From Asanoa ferruginea (GTDB lineage Bacteria; Actinomycetota; Actinomycetes; Mycobacteriales; Micromonosporaceae): a stretch of 64,000 nucleotides of DNA. Below the pieces are notes generated by a model, which was not told where the DNA came from, searched no databases, and saw nothing but the letters and a program-made list of their open reading frames with translations. The stretch spans positions 7,812,001 to 7,876,000 of the forward strand of contig NZ_QUMQ01000001.1 of NCBI RefSeq assembly GCF_003387075.1. The letters run 5' to 3'. Below are positions 27,618 through 35,876 of this stretch, piece by piece (positions within the stretch are counted from its first letter, which is position 1; each line of letters begins with the position of its first letter). The position numbers and the translations under genes are program-made.

Positions 27618-29149
27618 GCCGATATGCCGGTGTAGGTCAGCCATCGCTCGCGCGGCGACAGCCGCAATCGGACCCCGCCCGGCCCGACCAGCCGCATGTC
27701 CGAAAGCTGCTCCAGAGTGCGCTCCTGGACCCGCTCGGCCACCTCATTGAGCACCGCCTGCGCGTCGGCGACGTCGCGCGGCGGCTGTGCCAGCAGCACC
27801 ACCAGCTTGGCCCGCCCGCGGACCACGTCACCCCGGCCCACCCGCGCCTGGGCGTAGGCGACCTCCGTGTGCTCGGCGTAGAGCCCGAGGTTCTCCCGCA
27901 CCATCGTGAGCAGCAGCGGCGACCCGACCGTGCGGTTGGGCAGGTCCCAGCGCAACCACAACGGATAGGGAACGCGGCCCGTCACCGACGCACCCGTCCG
28001 CCGGCTCGACTGCGGATAGGAGCATTGCATCGGCTGGCTCAGCGCCACCTTGAAGCCGGCGAACGCGCCGTGGTCGCCGTGGTCGGCCCCGTCGGCGTCG
28101 TAGCTGCGGCAGCGTTCGGCGATCAGCTTGACCCCGTCGTCCCACGGGCCCGACCAGGCCGGCGTGCCCAGGTCGGCGCCCTCGCCGAGGGGTAGCACCA
28201 GGTTGATGAAACCGACCTTGCGCACGCTGGACACGGCCGCGGCCAGGACGCCGACGCCGTTGGCGCGGATGCGGGCGATCACGTCGGCGGCCATGCCCAG
28301 CCGGGCCGGGCCCATCACCGTGGCGAGCATGGCGTGTTTGGGCAGGTGCATCGGCGTGTCCGGGAACATCCGGGCGCGCACCTGGCGATAGCGCTCTCGG
28401 TCGAAGCCGCGGATCGAGAACCACTCGCCGGGCGCCCGGTTGAAGCGGCGGTCGTTGAGCTTCAGGCCGAGGCCGTACTCCTCGGCGAGCGCGACCAGGC
28501 CCTGCTCGAAGTCGAACCGCGCGGTCGGCTCGTGCGGGCTGACCGCCACCGACAGCCGTATGCACGGGCCGACCGCGTCGCGCAAGCGCTCGTGGGACCC
28601 GTCGCCGCGGGCCGAGACCTGCTGGTCGATGAACGGCGCTACCGGGGTGTGCAGGTGCACGATCGGGCCGTGCCCGCGCTCGACGGCGAGCTGGCAGATC
28701 TGGGAGAGCACCACGCCGTTGATCAGACAGTCGCGATAGGACGGTGCCCAGTGGGTGCTGTTGAGGGTGAGCAGCGCGTCGATCCGGCGGTTGGGCTCGT
28801 TGAGGAAGCCGGGGTTGGGGACCGAGAATCCGTCGTACGCGAAAGTGTCGGGTCGGTCTGTCGGCCGCGGCCCACCCACCTCGAAGGGCTCGGTGAACAC
28901 CGTCGCCGGCGTCGGCCACGCGCACACCGCCATCGCGAGACCGGCGACGGAGAACAGCCAGAAGTCGCTCGGCCACTGCGCGAGGTCGTGCAGCGGCGGC
29001 TCGAACGCGGGGATCGGTTTGGTCAGCCCGTCGGGCGAGAAGCCGGCCGGCCCGTGGATCAGCCGTAGCCGCACCGAGGACGTGTCGGCACCGGCCGCCT
29101 CGGCCGCGATCCGCGCCAGCTCCGACGACCTGGTCGTGGGCATCGCCAT
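27614..29149 (-). CDS. Unrecognised soluble protein with ACT-like segments
   Basis: A 511-residue protein, no signal peptide. I do not recognise the family. Two stretches have an ACT-domain feel: ARLGMAADVIARIRANGVGVLAAAVSSVRKVGFIN (about 285-320, written here only as its ends ARLGMAADV and KVGFIN matter) and, near the C-terminus, SPLLLTMVRENLGLYAEHTEV with AQARVGRGDVVRGRAKLVV. The first half is rich in His/Trp/Pro motifs (GPIVHLHTPVAPF, YRDCLING). ATG at 29149 with GAGGTG upstream, 1 bp after the stop of the membrane-protein gene at 29151, so the two form a tight operon and probably one system. Function unknown. Confidence 0.6.
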   Translation of the reverse strand: MAMPTTRSSELARIAAEAAGADTSSVRLRLIHGPAGFSPDGLTKPIPAFEPPLHDLAQWPSDFWLFSVAGLAMAVCAWPTPATVFTEPFEVGGPRPTDRPDTFAYDGFSVPNPGFLNEPNRRIDALLTLNSTHWAPSYRDCLINGVVLSQICQLAVERGHGPIVHLHTPVAPFIDQQVSARGDGSHERLRDAVGPCIRLSVAVSPHEPTARFDFEQGLVALAEEYGLGLKLNDRRFNRAPGEWFSIRGFDRERYRQVRARMFPDTPMHLPKHAMLATVMGPARLGMAADVIARIRANGVGVLAAAVSSVRKVGFINLVLPLGEGADLGTPAWSGPWDDGVKLIAERCRSYDADGADHGDHGAFAGFKVALSQPMQCSYPQSSRRTGASVTGRVPYPLWLRWDLPNRTVGSPLLLTMVRENLGLYAEHTEVAYAQARVGRGDVVRGRAKLVVLLAQPPRDVADAQAVLNEVAERVQERTLEQLSDMRLVGPGGVRLRLSPRERWLTYTGISA

Positions 29150-29150
29150 G

Positions 29151-31256
29151 TCACACCTCACCACGTGCGTCGAAGACGGCGTCCGGGGCGCGTGGCCGGC
29201 GCGGCCGTCCCGGTCGGCGTTCGGTCACCGAGAGCCAGTGCGGCAGGCGGGCACAACGGGGGACGGGGCTGCGGCGGCGGGCCCGGCGCGCGACGAACTC
29301 GATCAGGCAGCACAACAGGATGAAGCCCAGCACCGCGAGGCCGGCCTGGAACGCGCGGGTGATGGCGTGGTCGGTGTGCACGGCGCCGGCGGCGATGGCC
29401 AGCCCCGTCGTCACGACGACGGACGCGATCGCGAGGGAGCGCTGGAACTGGCGTAGCTGGCCGAGCACCGAGTGGGTGCTGGGCAGGTCGAGCCGGGCGA
29501 TCAGCAGGCCGGGGACGAGCAGCAGCACCGCCACGACGGCGTCGGCCTGTTGCGGTATCGAGTCGGGGGTGACCCGGCTGGAGTAGAGCCATTGGAGGCC
29601 GCCGGTCAGCAGCGTGCCGATGCCGAGCACGACCAGGGCGAGACCGACCACCACGCGGGTGATGTTCTCTATCAGCGCCGGCGCCTCGTCGGCAAGCGAG
29701 AGGTAGGCGACGGCCCGGACCGGCTCGGTCGAGTGTGGACTCAGGTCGAGGTTGGGGCGCCGCCAGTGCGCGTGGGCGCCGTGTTCGCGTGGGTCGTTGT
29801 CGGTGGTGATGTCGTGGCCGAGCTGGTGGTGACGGATGCCGGCGGCCAGCGGCCGCAGCGCTTCGCCGGCGAGCGGGCTGCGGGCGAGGTGGCGCATGCC
29901 GTCGGCCGAGTAGTGCGCCGCGAAGGCCGCCAGGACCGGCACGGAGCAGTCACCCCGGCCCAGCGCGGCGACCACCTCGTCGCTGGTCATGCTGGCCGGC
30001 CCGTTGGCCGGCACGGTGGCGCGGCGTTCGGAGATGTAGCGCCGGTAGTTGCTCAGGTCGGTCAGCCGCCGCCGGCCGATCTCGGCCAGCCGGGACGCGA
30101 TGCCCTGGAGTTCGAGCTCGAGCAGCTTGCGGTGTGGCGCCTGCTCGGCGCTGGCCTCGGCGAGCATCTCCACGTCTTGGGTCAGCGTCTGCACGAAGTC
30201 GTCGTCGACGTCGCTCGACATCACGAACCGGCGGACGCTCACCTCTTCGTTGACCTCGACCGTGAGGTGGTAGGCGCCGACCGAACGCGGGATGGCGGTC
30301 TCGTATTCGACGACGAACTCGCGGTTGACCGGCAGCACGCTCTGCACGAGCCGCTGCACCGGCGCACGCGGCCGGCGGGCCGGCAGCAGCGGCGCGTCCC
30401 AGCTCAGGAACCGCCGCGGATGGGCCGCGTCGAGCAGCACGACGAGCATGAACTGGCTGCACGCCAGCCCGAGGAGGTGGGCGAACGGCAGCCGGATGCC
30501 AGTGCGGCCGTCGACCGGCCACAGCTCATCGATGCCGGCGAGCGCGAGGTCGCGGATCGCGCGGGCATCGACCTCACGCCCGGGTCCGGTTTCGGCGGGC
30601 GGCACCAGCGCGTAGTCGAACGGTGTGCGGATCCCGGTCTCGGGTAGCGAACCGGCGGTGACGAGTTCGGCGATCGCCGCCTCGACGAGCCAGCGCGACC
30701 GCTGGTGGCTGTGCCGCAGCTTGTGGACGACCGTGTCGCGGACGGTGACGTCGCGGTGCGCGTCGATCAGCATCGAGAGCAGCCGGACGAACGCCGCCGC
30801 GGTCACCCGGTTGGAGTCGCGGTGGGTGAACCGCGGCACGACCACGCCCGTCGAGTCTTTGACCACGACCGGCGCGAGGTCGCTGCGGCTGTAGCGGGAC
30901 ACCGGAATCCACAGTGCCGTGCCGCGCCGGCTGTCGGCCGGCGCCATGATCCGCCGGCGTTGGGTGCCCGCGATCGCCTGGAGGTCGACGTCGACGCTGA
31001 CCGAGCGGGTCATGTGGCCGCGGTCGATCAGCGTGAGGTGCTCGGCCACCCGCGGCACGTGCTCGAGCCTCAGCGAGAGGTCCATCAGCGCGAGCCCGAG
31101 CGCCGCCTCCCGCTGGGTGTAGGTCGGCGGCGCCGACGGCACCGGCAGCGTCTCGATCAGGGCGCGCAGGTCGCGGAAGGGCTCGGTCCGGCCGGCCGGC
31201 TCCGGCGTGCCGTTGAGCCTCCCCGCGACCCGCATCCCTGGCCTCGCCTTCGCCAC
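29151..31256 (-). CDS. Unrecognised 701-residue protein with four C-terminal membrane helices
   Basis: A large N-terminal soluble region (1-about 560) with no motif I can name, followed by four hydrophobic helices (about 548-570, 588-606, 625-648, 660-683) and an Arg/Pro-rich tail. It includes RDTVVHKLRHSHQRSRWLVEA and a helical region around residues 375-430. The GTG at 31256 has GGGAG 4 bp upstream; a TTG at 31268 is an alternative. First gene of a two-gene operon with 27614-29149. It may be a membrane-tethered sensor or effector whose partner is the following soluble protein; this is inference. Confidence 0.6.
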   Translation of the reverse strand: MAKARPGMRVAGRLNGTPEPAGRTEPFRDLRALIETLPVPSAPPTYTQREAALGLALMDLSLRLEHVPRVAEHLTLIDRGHMTRSVSVDVDLQAIAGTQRRRIMAPADSRRGTALWIPVSRYSRSDLAPVVVKDSTGVVVPRFTHRDSNRVTAAAFVRLLSMLIDAHRDVTVRDTVVHKLRHSHQRSRWLVEAAIAELVTAGSLPETGIRTPFDYALVPPAETGPGREVDARAIRDLALAGIDELWPVDGRTGIRLPFAHLLGLACSQFMLVVLLDAAHPRRFLSWDAPLLPARRPRAPVQRLVQSVLPVNREFVVEYETAIPRSVGAYHLTVEVNEEVSVRRFVMSSDVDDDFVQTLTQDVEMLAEASAEQAPHRKLLELELQGIASRLAEIGRRRLTDLSNYRRYISERRATVPANGPASMTSDEVVAALGRGDCSVPVLAAFAAHYSADGMRHLARSPLAGEALRPLAAGIRHHQLGHDITTDNDPREHGAHAHWRRPNLDLSPHSTEPVRAVAYLSLADEAPALIENITRVVVGLALVVLGIGTLLTGGLQWLYSSRVTPDSIPQQADAVVAVLLLVPGLLIARLDLPSTHSVLGQLRQFQRSLAIASVVVTTGLAIAAGAVHTDHAITRAFQAGLAVLGFILLCCLIEFVARRARRRSPVPRCARLPHWLSVTERRPGRPRRPRAPDAVFDARGEV

Positions 31257-31299
31257 GTCTCCCGTCAACGTATGCGACCCCGGAAGAGACAGCTACCAA

Positions 31300-32064
31300 T
31301 TAGTTGTAGTAGAGCTCGTCGGCCTCGCCGAAGTGCGCCGGCCGACTGATCTTCAAGGGCTTTCCGTGGCCGCTCAGTGTCGTGGTCATCCGCAGCTTCG
31401 GCTTGTCGCGCGGTGACAGCTCCACCACGATGGAGGTCACCCAGCCCTGGTCGTCGGTCGTGACGGTGAAGGGCGACATCGGCAGGCCGAGCGCCCAGAG
31501 GCTCGGCGCTCCGATCGGCAGGAACGGCTCGTCGAGGGCGGCGTCGGGGTCGAACTTGCCCGTGTAGGTGTGCGCGCCGGTGCGCTGCACCCGGTCGATC
31601 GACTCGGTGAACGCCTTGAGGCCGGTCGGGTCGTTCCAGTCGAAGCGCAGGAGGGAGTTGTCGGGCGCGATCCGCTTCAGGTCGAGGTGGACCCACTCGG
31701 ACTTGGCGGACGACCGTTGGTAGGCATCCGTGCCGATCACGATCCGGCTGGGCGTGCCGGCGTCCTTGCCGGTGACGGTCATCCGCGCCTGGTGGCGCCG
31801 CCCCTTCAGGTCGAGTGCGCCGTCTCCCTTGACCTTCTGCCCCTCGGGAAGGTCGGCCCGCACCGCGTAGGTGTGCGTCACGCCCGTCGACCGTTTCAAC
31901 GCCTCGAGCAGGTCGCCCCGCGCTGTGTCCGCCGTGGGCGACGGCGCCGCGCTGCTCGCCACAGCACGCGGGCGGGTGGCCTCGCTCGTGCCGGTGCACG
32001 CGGCCGTGACGGCCAGCACACCGGCAAGGCCGAGCGCGAGCAAGGTTGGGCGCGAGGTCGACAT
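31300..32064 (-). CDS. LppX/LprAFG-like lipoprotein
   Basis: A 254-residue lipoprotein. The N-terminal signal ends in a lipobox VTAAC, with Cys23 as lipidation site, followed by a Ser/Thr/Ala-rich linker. The body has the LppX/LprG-type pattern: an early helix (DLLEALKRSTGVTHTYAVRAD), alternating strands (GALDLKGRRHQARMTV, RIVIGTDAYQRSSAKSEWVHLDL) and a C-terminal RMTTTLSGHGKPLKI. The fold forms a hydrophobic cavity that carries lipids or lipoglycans to the envelope. ATG at 32064 gives the best signal peptide; a GTG at 32088 is possible. Confidence 0.78.
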   Translation of the reverse strand: MSTSRPTLLALGLAGVLAVTAACTGTSEATRPRAVASSAAPSPTADTARGDLLEALKRSTGVTHTYAVRADLPEGQKVKGDGALDLKGRRHQARMTVTGKDAGTPSRIVIGTDAYQRSSAKSEWVHLDLKRIAPDNSLLRFDWNDPTGLKAFTESIDRVQRTGAHTYTGKFDPDAALDEPFLPIGAPSLWALGLPMSPFTVTTDDQGWVTSIVVELSPRDKPKLRMTTTLSGHGKPLKISRPAHFGEADELYYN

Positions 32065-32108
32065 GATGGGTAGTGAAACACCCACCACCGCACCGGCGCT
32101 GCCCCGGG

Positions 32109-32666
32109 CTAGCCGACCTGGTAGCGCAGATAGACGACGCCGTTGGTGAAGCGGTGCTCGTCGAGCAGGCGCAGATCGAAGCGGCGTCCAGCCGGCAACG
32201 CTCGGGTGCCGCCGCCCACCACGACCGGGTTGAGGAACAGCGCGAGCTCGTCGACGAGGCCGGCCGCGAGGGCGTGCGCGGCCAGCCCGGGACCGCCGAC
32301 GGAGATGTCCGCGGTCGCGGTGGCCTTCATCCGGCGTACGACATCGGGGTTGAACTCACGCTCGGTCCGGGTCCGGGCACTGGGAACCGCGTCTAATGTC
32401 GACGAGTAGACGACCTTGTCGGCCGCCTGCCAGATCCGTGCGTAGTCACGCAGCACGGCAGTCTGCTCGTCGCCGGTGGACGCGGTCTCCCAGTAGACCA
32501 TCGTCTCGTACATCCGGCGCCCGTAAAGGTAGGTGCCGACCACCCGTTCGCGATCGTTGACGAACGCGTGCACCTCTTCGTCGGGCGCCGCCCAGTCGAA
32601 CCCACCTTTCTCGTCGGCGGTGAAGCCGTCGAGTGAGGCGATCGCCGAGTAGATCAGGTTGGCCAT
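32109..32666 (-). CDS. RibD/dihydrofolate-reductase-like NADPH reductase
   Basis: A 185-residue RibD C-terminal-type reductase: SAIASLDGFTAD (8-19), YLYGRRMYETMVYW, KVVYSSTL, the nucleotide-binding DISVGGPGLAAHAL (about 124-137) and LFLNPVVVGGGTRAL. A second copy of this family in the window is at 17012-17581, but the two are divergent in sequence and not a recent duplication. It is followed after 21 bp on its 5' side by the SnoaL-like gene, in the same direction. Physiological substrate unknown. Confidence 0.82.
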   Translation of the reverse strand: MANLIYSAIASLDGFTADEKGGFDWAAPDEEVHAFVNDRERVVGTYLYGRRMYETMVYWETASTGDEQTAVLRDYARIWQAADKVVYSSTLDAVPSARTRTEREFNPDVVRRMKATATADISVGGPGLAAHALAAGLVDELALFLNPVVVGGGTRALPAGRRFDLRLLDEHRFTNGVVYLRYQVG

Positions 32667-32686
32667 CGGCCAATCCTGCCACCGGC

Positions 32687-33055
32687 CTACGCGGTCGGCA
32701 CCCGGTCGAGGAAGCCGAGCACCTGGCTCAGCCGCCCGTCGCCGTCGGTGGTCGCCACGTCGAAGCCGACGATCGGTGCCTCGACGCCGTCCGGGCCGAG
32801 CTCCCAGGTGAACCGGGCCTGGTTGTGGTGCCCGTCGACCGGGCCGGCCAACCGGAACGTCATGCCCGGAAACTGGCCCTGCACCGCGGCGATGGTCGCG
32901 TCGATCGCGTCGCGCCCCTCGGCGACGGCCAGCGGGTCGACGTAGCGGGCGTCGGGCGCCCACAGCTCGTCGATGCCCTGGCGCCGCTTCGCGGGGTCGG
33001 TCTCGTTCCAGATCGCGATGTAGCGCTCGGCCAGGTCGTCGAATGTCGTTGCCAT
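32687..33055 (-). CDS. SnoaL-like/NTF2-fold protein
   Basis: A 122-residue single NTF2-like domain: N-terminal helix FDDLAERYIAIWNETDPAKRR, LWAPDARYVDPLAVAEGRDAI and the strand pair ARFTWELGPDG/VGFDVATTDGDGRL. Such proteins are small cyclases, isomerases or hydrolases; no catalytic residue can be assigned. The GAGGAG ribosome site has 6-bp spacing to the second of two adjacent ATGs, chosen here. It is divergent from an MmyB-like regulator across a perfect palindrome at 33120-33136, so it is the likely regulated target. Confidence 0.78.
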   Translation of the reverse strand: MATTFDDLAERYIAIWNETDPAKRRQGIDELWAPDARYVDPLAVAEGRDAIDATIAAVQGQFPGMTFRLAGPVDGHHNQARFTWELGPDGVEAPIVGFDVATTDGDGRLSQVLGFLDRVPTA

Positions 33056-33119
33056 CATTTTCTCCTCGTCTCGTCGTGCTGACGGGACAGATGTTTCCGG
33101 CGGCCCGGGCATGCTGTCG

Positions 33120-33136
33120 ATTACCTCGCAGGTAAT
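33120..33136. promoter_or_regulatory. Palindromic operator ATTACCTCGCAGGTAAT
   Basis: Perfect inverted repeat with 7-bp arms (ATTACCT/AGGTAAT) and a 3-bp centre, midway between the divergent SnoaL-like and MmyB-like genes. AT-rich half-sites stand out in this GC-rich DNA. MmyB-type regulators usually control an adjacent divergent oxidoreductase or isomerase gene, so this is the probable binding site. Confidence 0.65.
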
Positions 33137-33172
33137 GGCCGGTGCGCGGGCCCGGTCATTAGGGTCGGTGTG

Positions 33173-33958
33173 GTGACGACAACGACCACGGTCGGTGAGC
33201 TGCTCCGCGACTGGCGCCGCAGCCGCCGGATGAGCCAGCTCGACCTGTCGATCGAGGTGGGTGTCTCGACCCGGCACCTGAGCTTCGTGGAGACGGGCCG
33301 CTCGCGCCCGAGCCCGGAGCTGATCCTGCGGCTGGCCGAGCAGCTCGACGTGCCGCTGGCCGACCGCAACACGATGCTGCTCGCCGGTGGCCACGCGCCC
33401 GCCTATCCGCGCCACGAGCTCGGAGACCCGGAACTGGCACCGGTACGCGCCGCGCTGCGCCAGATTCTCGACGGGCACAGCCCGTACCCGGCAGCGGTTG
33501 TCGATCGGCACTGGCAGCTCGTCGATGCGAACCCCGCGCTGGCCGTGTTCACCGCCGGCGCCGCTCCCGAGCTGTTGGGCGCGCCGGTCAACGTGTTGCG
33601 GCTCAGCCTGCATCCCGACGGCATGGCACCGCGCATCCACAACCTGCCGGAGTGGCGGGCGCACCTGCTCAACCGCTTGCGCCAGCAGGCGCTGACAACC
33701 AACGACCCGATGTTGTACGAGCTACTCGACGAGCTGCGCACCTATCCCGGCGGCGCTGGGCCGGCGGCACCCATCAACGACGCGGTGTCGAGTGTGGTCG
33801 TCCCGCTGCGCTACCGCCACGAGGGCCAGGTGCTGTCGTTCTTCAGCACGACCACCCTGTTCGGCACCCCGCTCGACGTGACGGTGGCCGGGCTGGCGAT
33901 CGAGGCGTTCTTCCCAGCCGACCCGGCAACGGCCGAAACCTTGCGCGCGCTGGCCTAG
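33173..33958 (+). CDS. XRE-family regulator, MmyB-like ligand-binding domain
   Basis: A 261-residue regulator. N-terminal HTH (about 8-65: LLRDWRRSRRMSQLDLSIEVGVSTRHLSFVE). The C-terminal MmyB-like domain (about 90-255) holds a PAS-like pocket that binds fatty-acid-like ligands in known relatives: VVDRHWQLVDANPAL, NVLRLSLHPDG and a final FFSTTTLFGTPLDVTVAGLAIEAFFPAD. TAGGGT at 33160-33165 sits 7 bp before this GTG, so it may be leaderless; a GTG one codon earlier is possible. Its TAG stop lies in the target duplication of the following insertion sequence and survived the insertion. Confidence 0.87.
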   Translation: MTTTTTVGELLRDWRRSRRMSQLDLSIEVGVSTRHLSFVETGRSRPSPELILRLAEQLDVPLADRNTMLLAGGHAPAYPRHELGDPELAPVRAALRQILDGHSPYPAAVVDRHWQLVDANPALAVFTAGAAPELLGAPVNVLRLSLHPDGMAPRIHNLPEWRAHLLNRLRQQALTTNDPMLYELLDELRTYPGGAGPAAPINDAVSSVVVPLRYRHEGQVLSFFSTTTLFGTPLDVTVAGLAIEAFFPADPATAETLRALA

Positions 33959-33959
33959 A
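33954..33959. repeat. Target-site duplication CCTAGA, left copy
   Basis: Direct 6-bp repeat flanking the IS481-family element; matches the NCTAGN target described for IS481. It contains the TAG stop codon of the MmyB-like regulator. Confidence 0.85.
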
Positions 33960-35065
33960 TGTGCTGTCCAGGGAGGTTGGTCAAGGTTGTGTGACGAGAC
34001 GATCTAGGTCTTGAAAGGGTGAGGCCTCCGGTCGTGAAGTGGAGCTGTCGAAGAACCGCTTCACCTGACCTGGAGGCCTCGTGGCACACGCTAACGCAGC
34101 CCTGACCCCGAAAGCACGCCTCAAACTCGCCCGCCTGGTCGTCGATGAGCGCTGGACGGTCTCCGCGGCCTCCCGCCGATTCGATGTCTCCTACCGCACC
34201 GCGAAACGGTGGGTCGACCGGTATCTCGCGATGGGAGCCGCGGGTATGCAGGACCGGTCCAGCCGCCCACTCCACACCCCGACCCGCACCCGCCGCGACC
34301 TGGTCCGCAAGATCGTGTACTTGCGGTGGCGGCACCGACTCGGCCCTGTCGCGATCGCCGCCCGTCTCGGGATGGCCGCCTCCACCGTGCACGCGGTCCT
34401 GGTCCGTGCCCGGATCAACCGGCTCTCCCACATCGATCGACGCACCGGTGAACCGATCCGCCGCTACGAACACGACACCGCGGGCGCCCTGATCCACGTC
34501 GACGTCAAGAAACTCGGCAACATCCCCGACGGCGGCGGCTGGCGATACGTCGGCCGCGTCCAAGGCAAGCGACACCGCGCCGCGACCACCGGCAAGCCCC
34601 GCAGCGCCTACCGCAACCCGAAGATGGGCACCGCCCACGTCCACACCGTCATCGACGACCACTCCCGCGTCGCCTACGCCGAAATCCACAACGACGAGAC
34701 CGCCATAACCGCAGCTGCAGTCTTGACCCGCGCAGTGGCTTGGTTCGCCGCCCGCGGCGTCCGAGTGCAAAGGGTGCTGTCCGACAACGGCTCGGCCTAC
34801 CGCTCCCGCCTCTGGCGCGAGACCTGCACCCAGCTCGGCATCACCGTCAAGAAGACCCGCCCCTACCGGCCCCAGACCAACGGCAAGATCGAACGGTTCC
34901 ACCGCACCCTTAACGCCTGGGCGATCGATCGGTTCTACCCCACCGAACACCACCGCCGCGCGGCCCTACCCCGATGGCTGCACTTCTACAATCACCACCG
35001 ACCCCACACCGCGATCGGCGGCCAGCCACCCATCACCCGCCTTACCAACCTGGCTGGACAGCACA
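33960..35065 (+). mobile_element. IS481-family insertion sequence, complete
   Basis: An 1106-bp element with imperfect terminal inverted repeats: both ends read TGTGCTGTCCAG, then GG versus CC, then AGGTTGGT. It carries one intact transposase and is bounded by the duplication CCTAGA. Insertion is exactly at the overlapping stop codons of two convergent genes, and both stops are preserved by the duplication. Intact ends, intact transposase and perfect duplication indicate a recent, possibly active copy. Confidence 0.9.
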
Positions 35066-35070
35066 CCTAG
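34081..35070 (+). CDS. IS481-family DDE transposase
   Basis: A 329-residue transposase. N-terminal HTH pair (about 10-115: SAASRRFDVSYRTAKRWVDRY and IAARLGMAASTVHAVL), then the rve/DDE core with Asp141 (LIHVDVKKLG), Asp235 (VLSDNGSAY) and Glu271 (NGKIERFHRTL), a D-35-E spacing. GTG start with GGAGG 4 bp upstream. The last codon uses only one base of the element; the next two bases and the TAG stop come from the target duplication CCTAGA, so termination depends on insertion into a CTAG site. All catalytic residues are intact. Confidence 0.92.
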   Translation: MAHANAALTPKARLKLARLVVDERWTVSAASRRFDVSYRTAKRWVDRYLAMGAAGMQDRSSRPLHTPTRTRRDLVRKIVYLRWRHRLGPVAIAARLGMAASTVHAVLVRARINRLSHIDRRTGEPIRRYEHDTAGALIHVDVKKLGNIPDGGGWRYVGRVQGKRHRAATTGKPRSAYRNPKMGTAHVHTVIDDHSRVAYAEIHNDETAITAAAVLTRAVAWFAARGVRVQRVLSDNGSAYRSRLWRETCTQLGITVKKTRPYRPQTNGKIERFHRTLNAWAIDRFYPTEHHRRAALPRWLHFYNHHRPHTAIGGQPPITRLTNLAGQHT

Positions 35071-35071
35071 A
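35066..35071. repeat. Target-site duplication CCTAGA, right copy
   Basis: Second copy of the 6-bp duplication. It supplies the transposase stop (plus strand TAG) and the stop of the minus-strand metallo-hydrolase (CTA read as TAG on the opposite strand). Confidence 0.85.
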
Positions 35072-35822
35072 TCTCGGCGGAGTCGCCCGGCCGGAGGTCG
35101 ACGAGAACCTCGCTCAGGCCCGCCTTCTCGAAGGCGAGCACGACGTCTTCGGGGCCTTCGGTGAGGTGGGCCCAGCCGTCCTGGTGCACCGCGACCACGG
35201 CCCGGGCGCCCAGCAGCGCAGCCGCGCGGGCGGCCGACTCGGCGGTCAGGGTCAGGAAGGCGTCGCCGCGGACCGGGATGTGTGCCGCGCCCACGAAGAG
35301 GATCGCGACCTCGATCGCCGGGAACCGCTCGGCGATGATGGCCACCACGTCGAGCGAGGCGTTGTCGCCGCTGGCGTAGACCGTGGGCCAGCCCTCGGCC
35401 TCGAGGACGAAGCCGAGCACCGGGCCGTTGGCCAGGCCGATCTCCGGCGAGCCGTGCAACGCCGGGACGCCGGTGACCCGGATGGTGCCGACCATGGCCT
35501 GCTCGAACGGCCGGAGCGCGATCGACTGCGGGCCCAGCTTGGCGGCGGCGGCCGCGGTGGTGAGCACCCGGCGGGCGCGGCGCGCGTAGTCGCGGCCGGC
35601 GCGGTCGAGGTTGTCGATGTGGTGCTCGTGTGACACGAGCACGGCGTCGACCGGGCCGATGTCGTCCTGGCTGACGGCCGGGCCGGTCAGCTTCCGCGCG
35701 GTCACCGGGCCGTTCTGGTAGGTCCCCGGTGCGTCGAACGTCGGGTCCAGCACGAGTCGCGCCCCCGCGTAGTCGAGGACGGCCGTGGGTCCGCCGATGG
35801 TCCGCACCGAGAGCTTGTTCAT
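35067..35822 (-). CDS. Metallo-beta-lactamase-fold hydrolase (UlaG-like)
   Basis: A 251-residue MBL-fold protein without signal peptide. The early strand GGPTAVLDYAGARLVLDPTFD, the metal-site region VSHEHHIDNLD (about 68-78), VPALHG (about 121-126) and YASGDNASLD (about 148-157) match UlaG-like hydrolases. The canonical HxHxDH is altered to HEHHIDN, a variant seen in part of this group, so metal content is uncertain. The ATG at 35822 is preceded by the palindrome that also precedes the divergent TetR gene. Substrate unknown. Its stop codon sits in the IS target duplication. Confidence 0.8.
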   Translation of the reverse strand: MNKLSVRTIGGPTAVLDYAGARLVLDPTFDAPGTYQNGPVTARKLTGPAVSQDDIGPVDAVLVSHEHHIDNLDRAGRDYARRARRVLTTAAAAAKLGPQSIALRPFEQAMVGTIRVTGVPALHGSPEIGLANGPVLGFVLEAEGWPTVYASGDNASLDVVAIIAERFPAIEVAILFVGAAHIPVRGDAFLTLTAESAARAAALLGARAVVAVHQDGWAHLTEGPEDVVLAFEKAGLSEVLVDLRPGDSAEI

Positions 35823-35836
35823 GACCCGAACCATAG

Positions 35837-35852
35837 CGGACCGCTCGGTCCG
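35837..35852. promoter_or_regulatory. TetR-type palindromic operator CGGACCGCTCGGTCCG
   Basis: Perfect 7-bp arms (CGGACCG/CGGTCCG) around a 2-bp centre, between the divergent hydrolase and TetR genes and only 15 bp from the hydrolase ATG. A TATAGT hexamer for the TetR gene follows at 35855-35860. Placement fits autoregulation by the TetR and repression of the hydrolase. Confidence 0.7.
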
Positions 35853-35876
35853 TTATAGTCCCGGCGGAGGTGTGAG

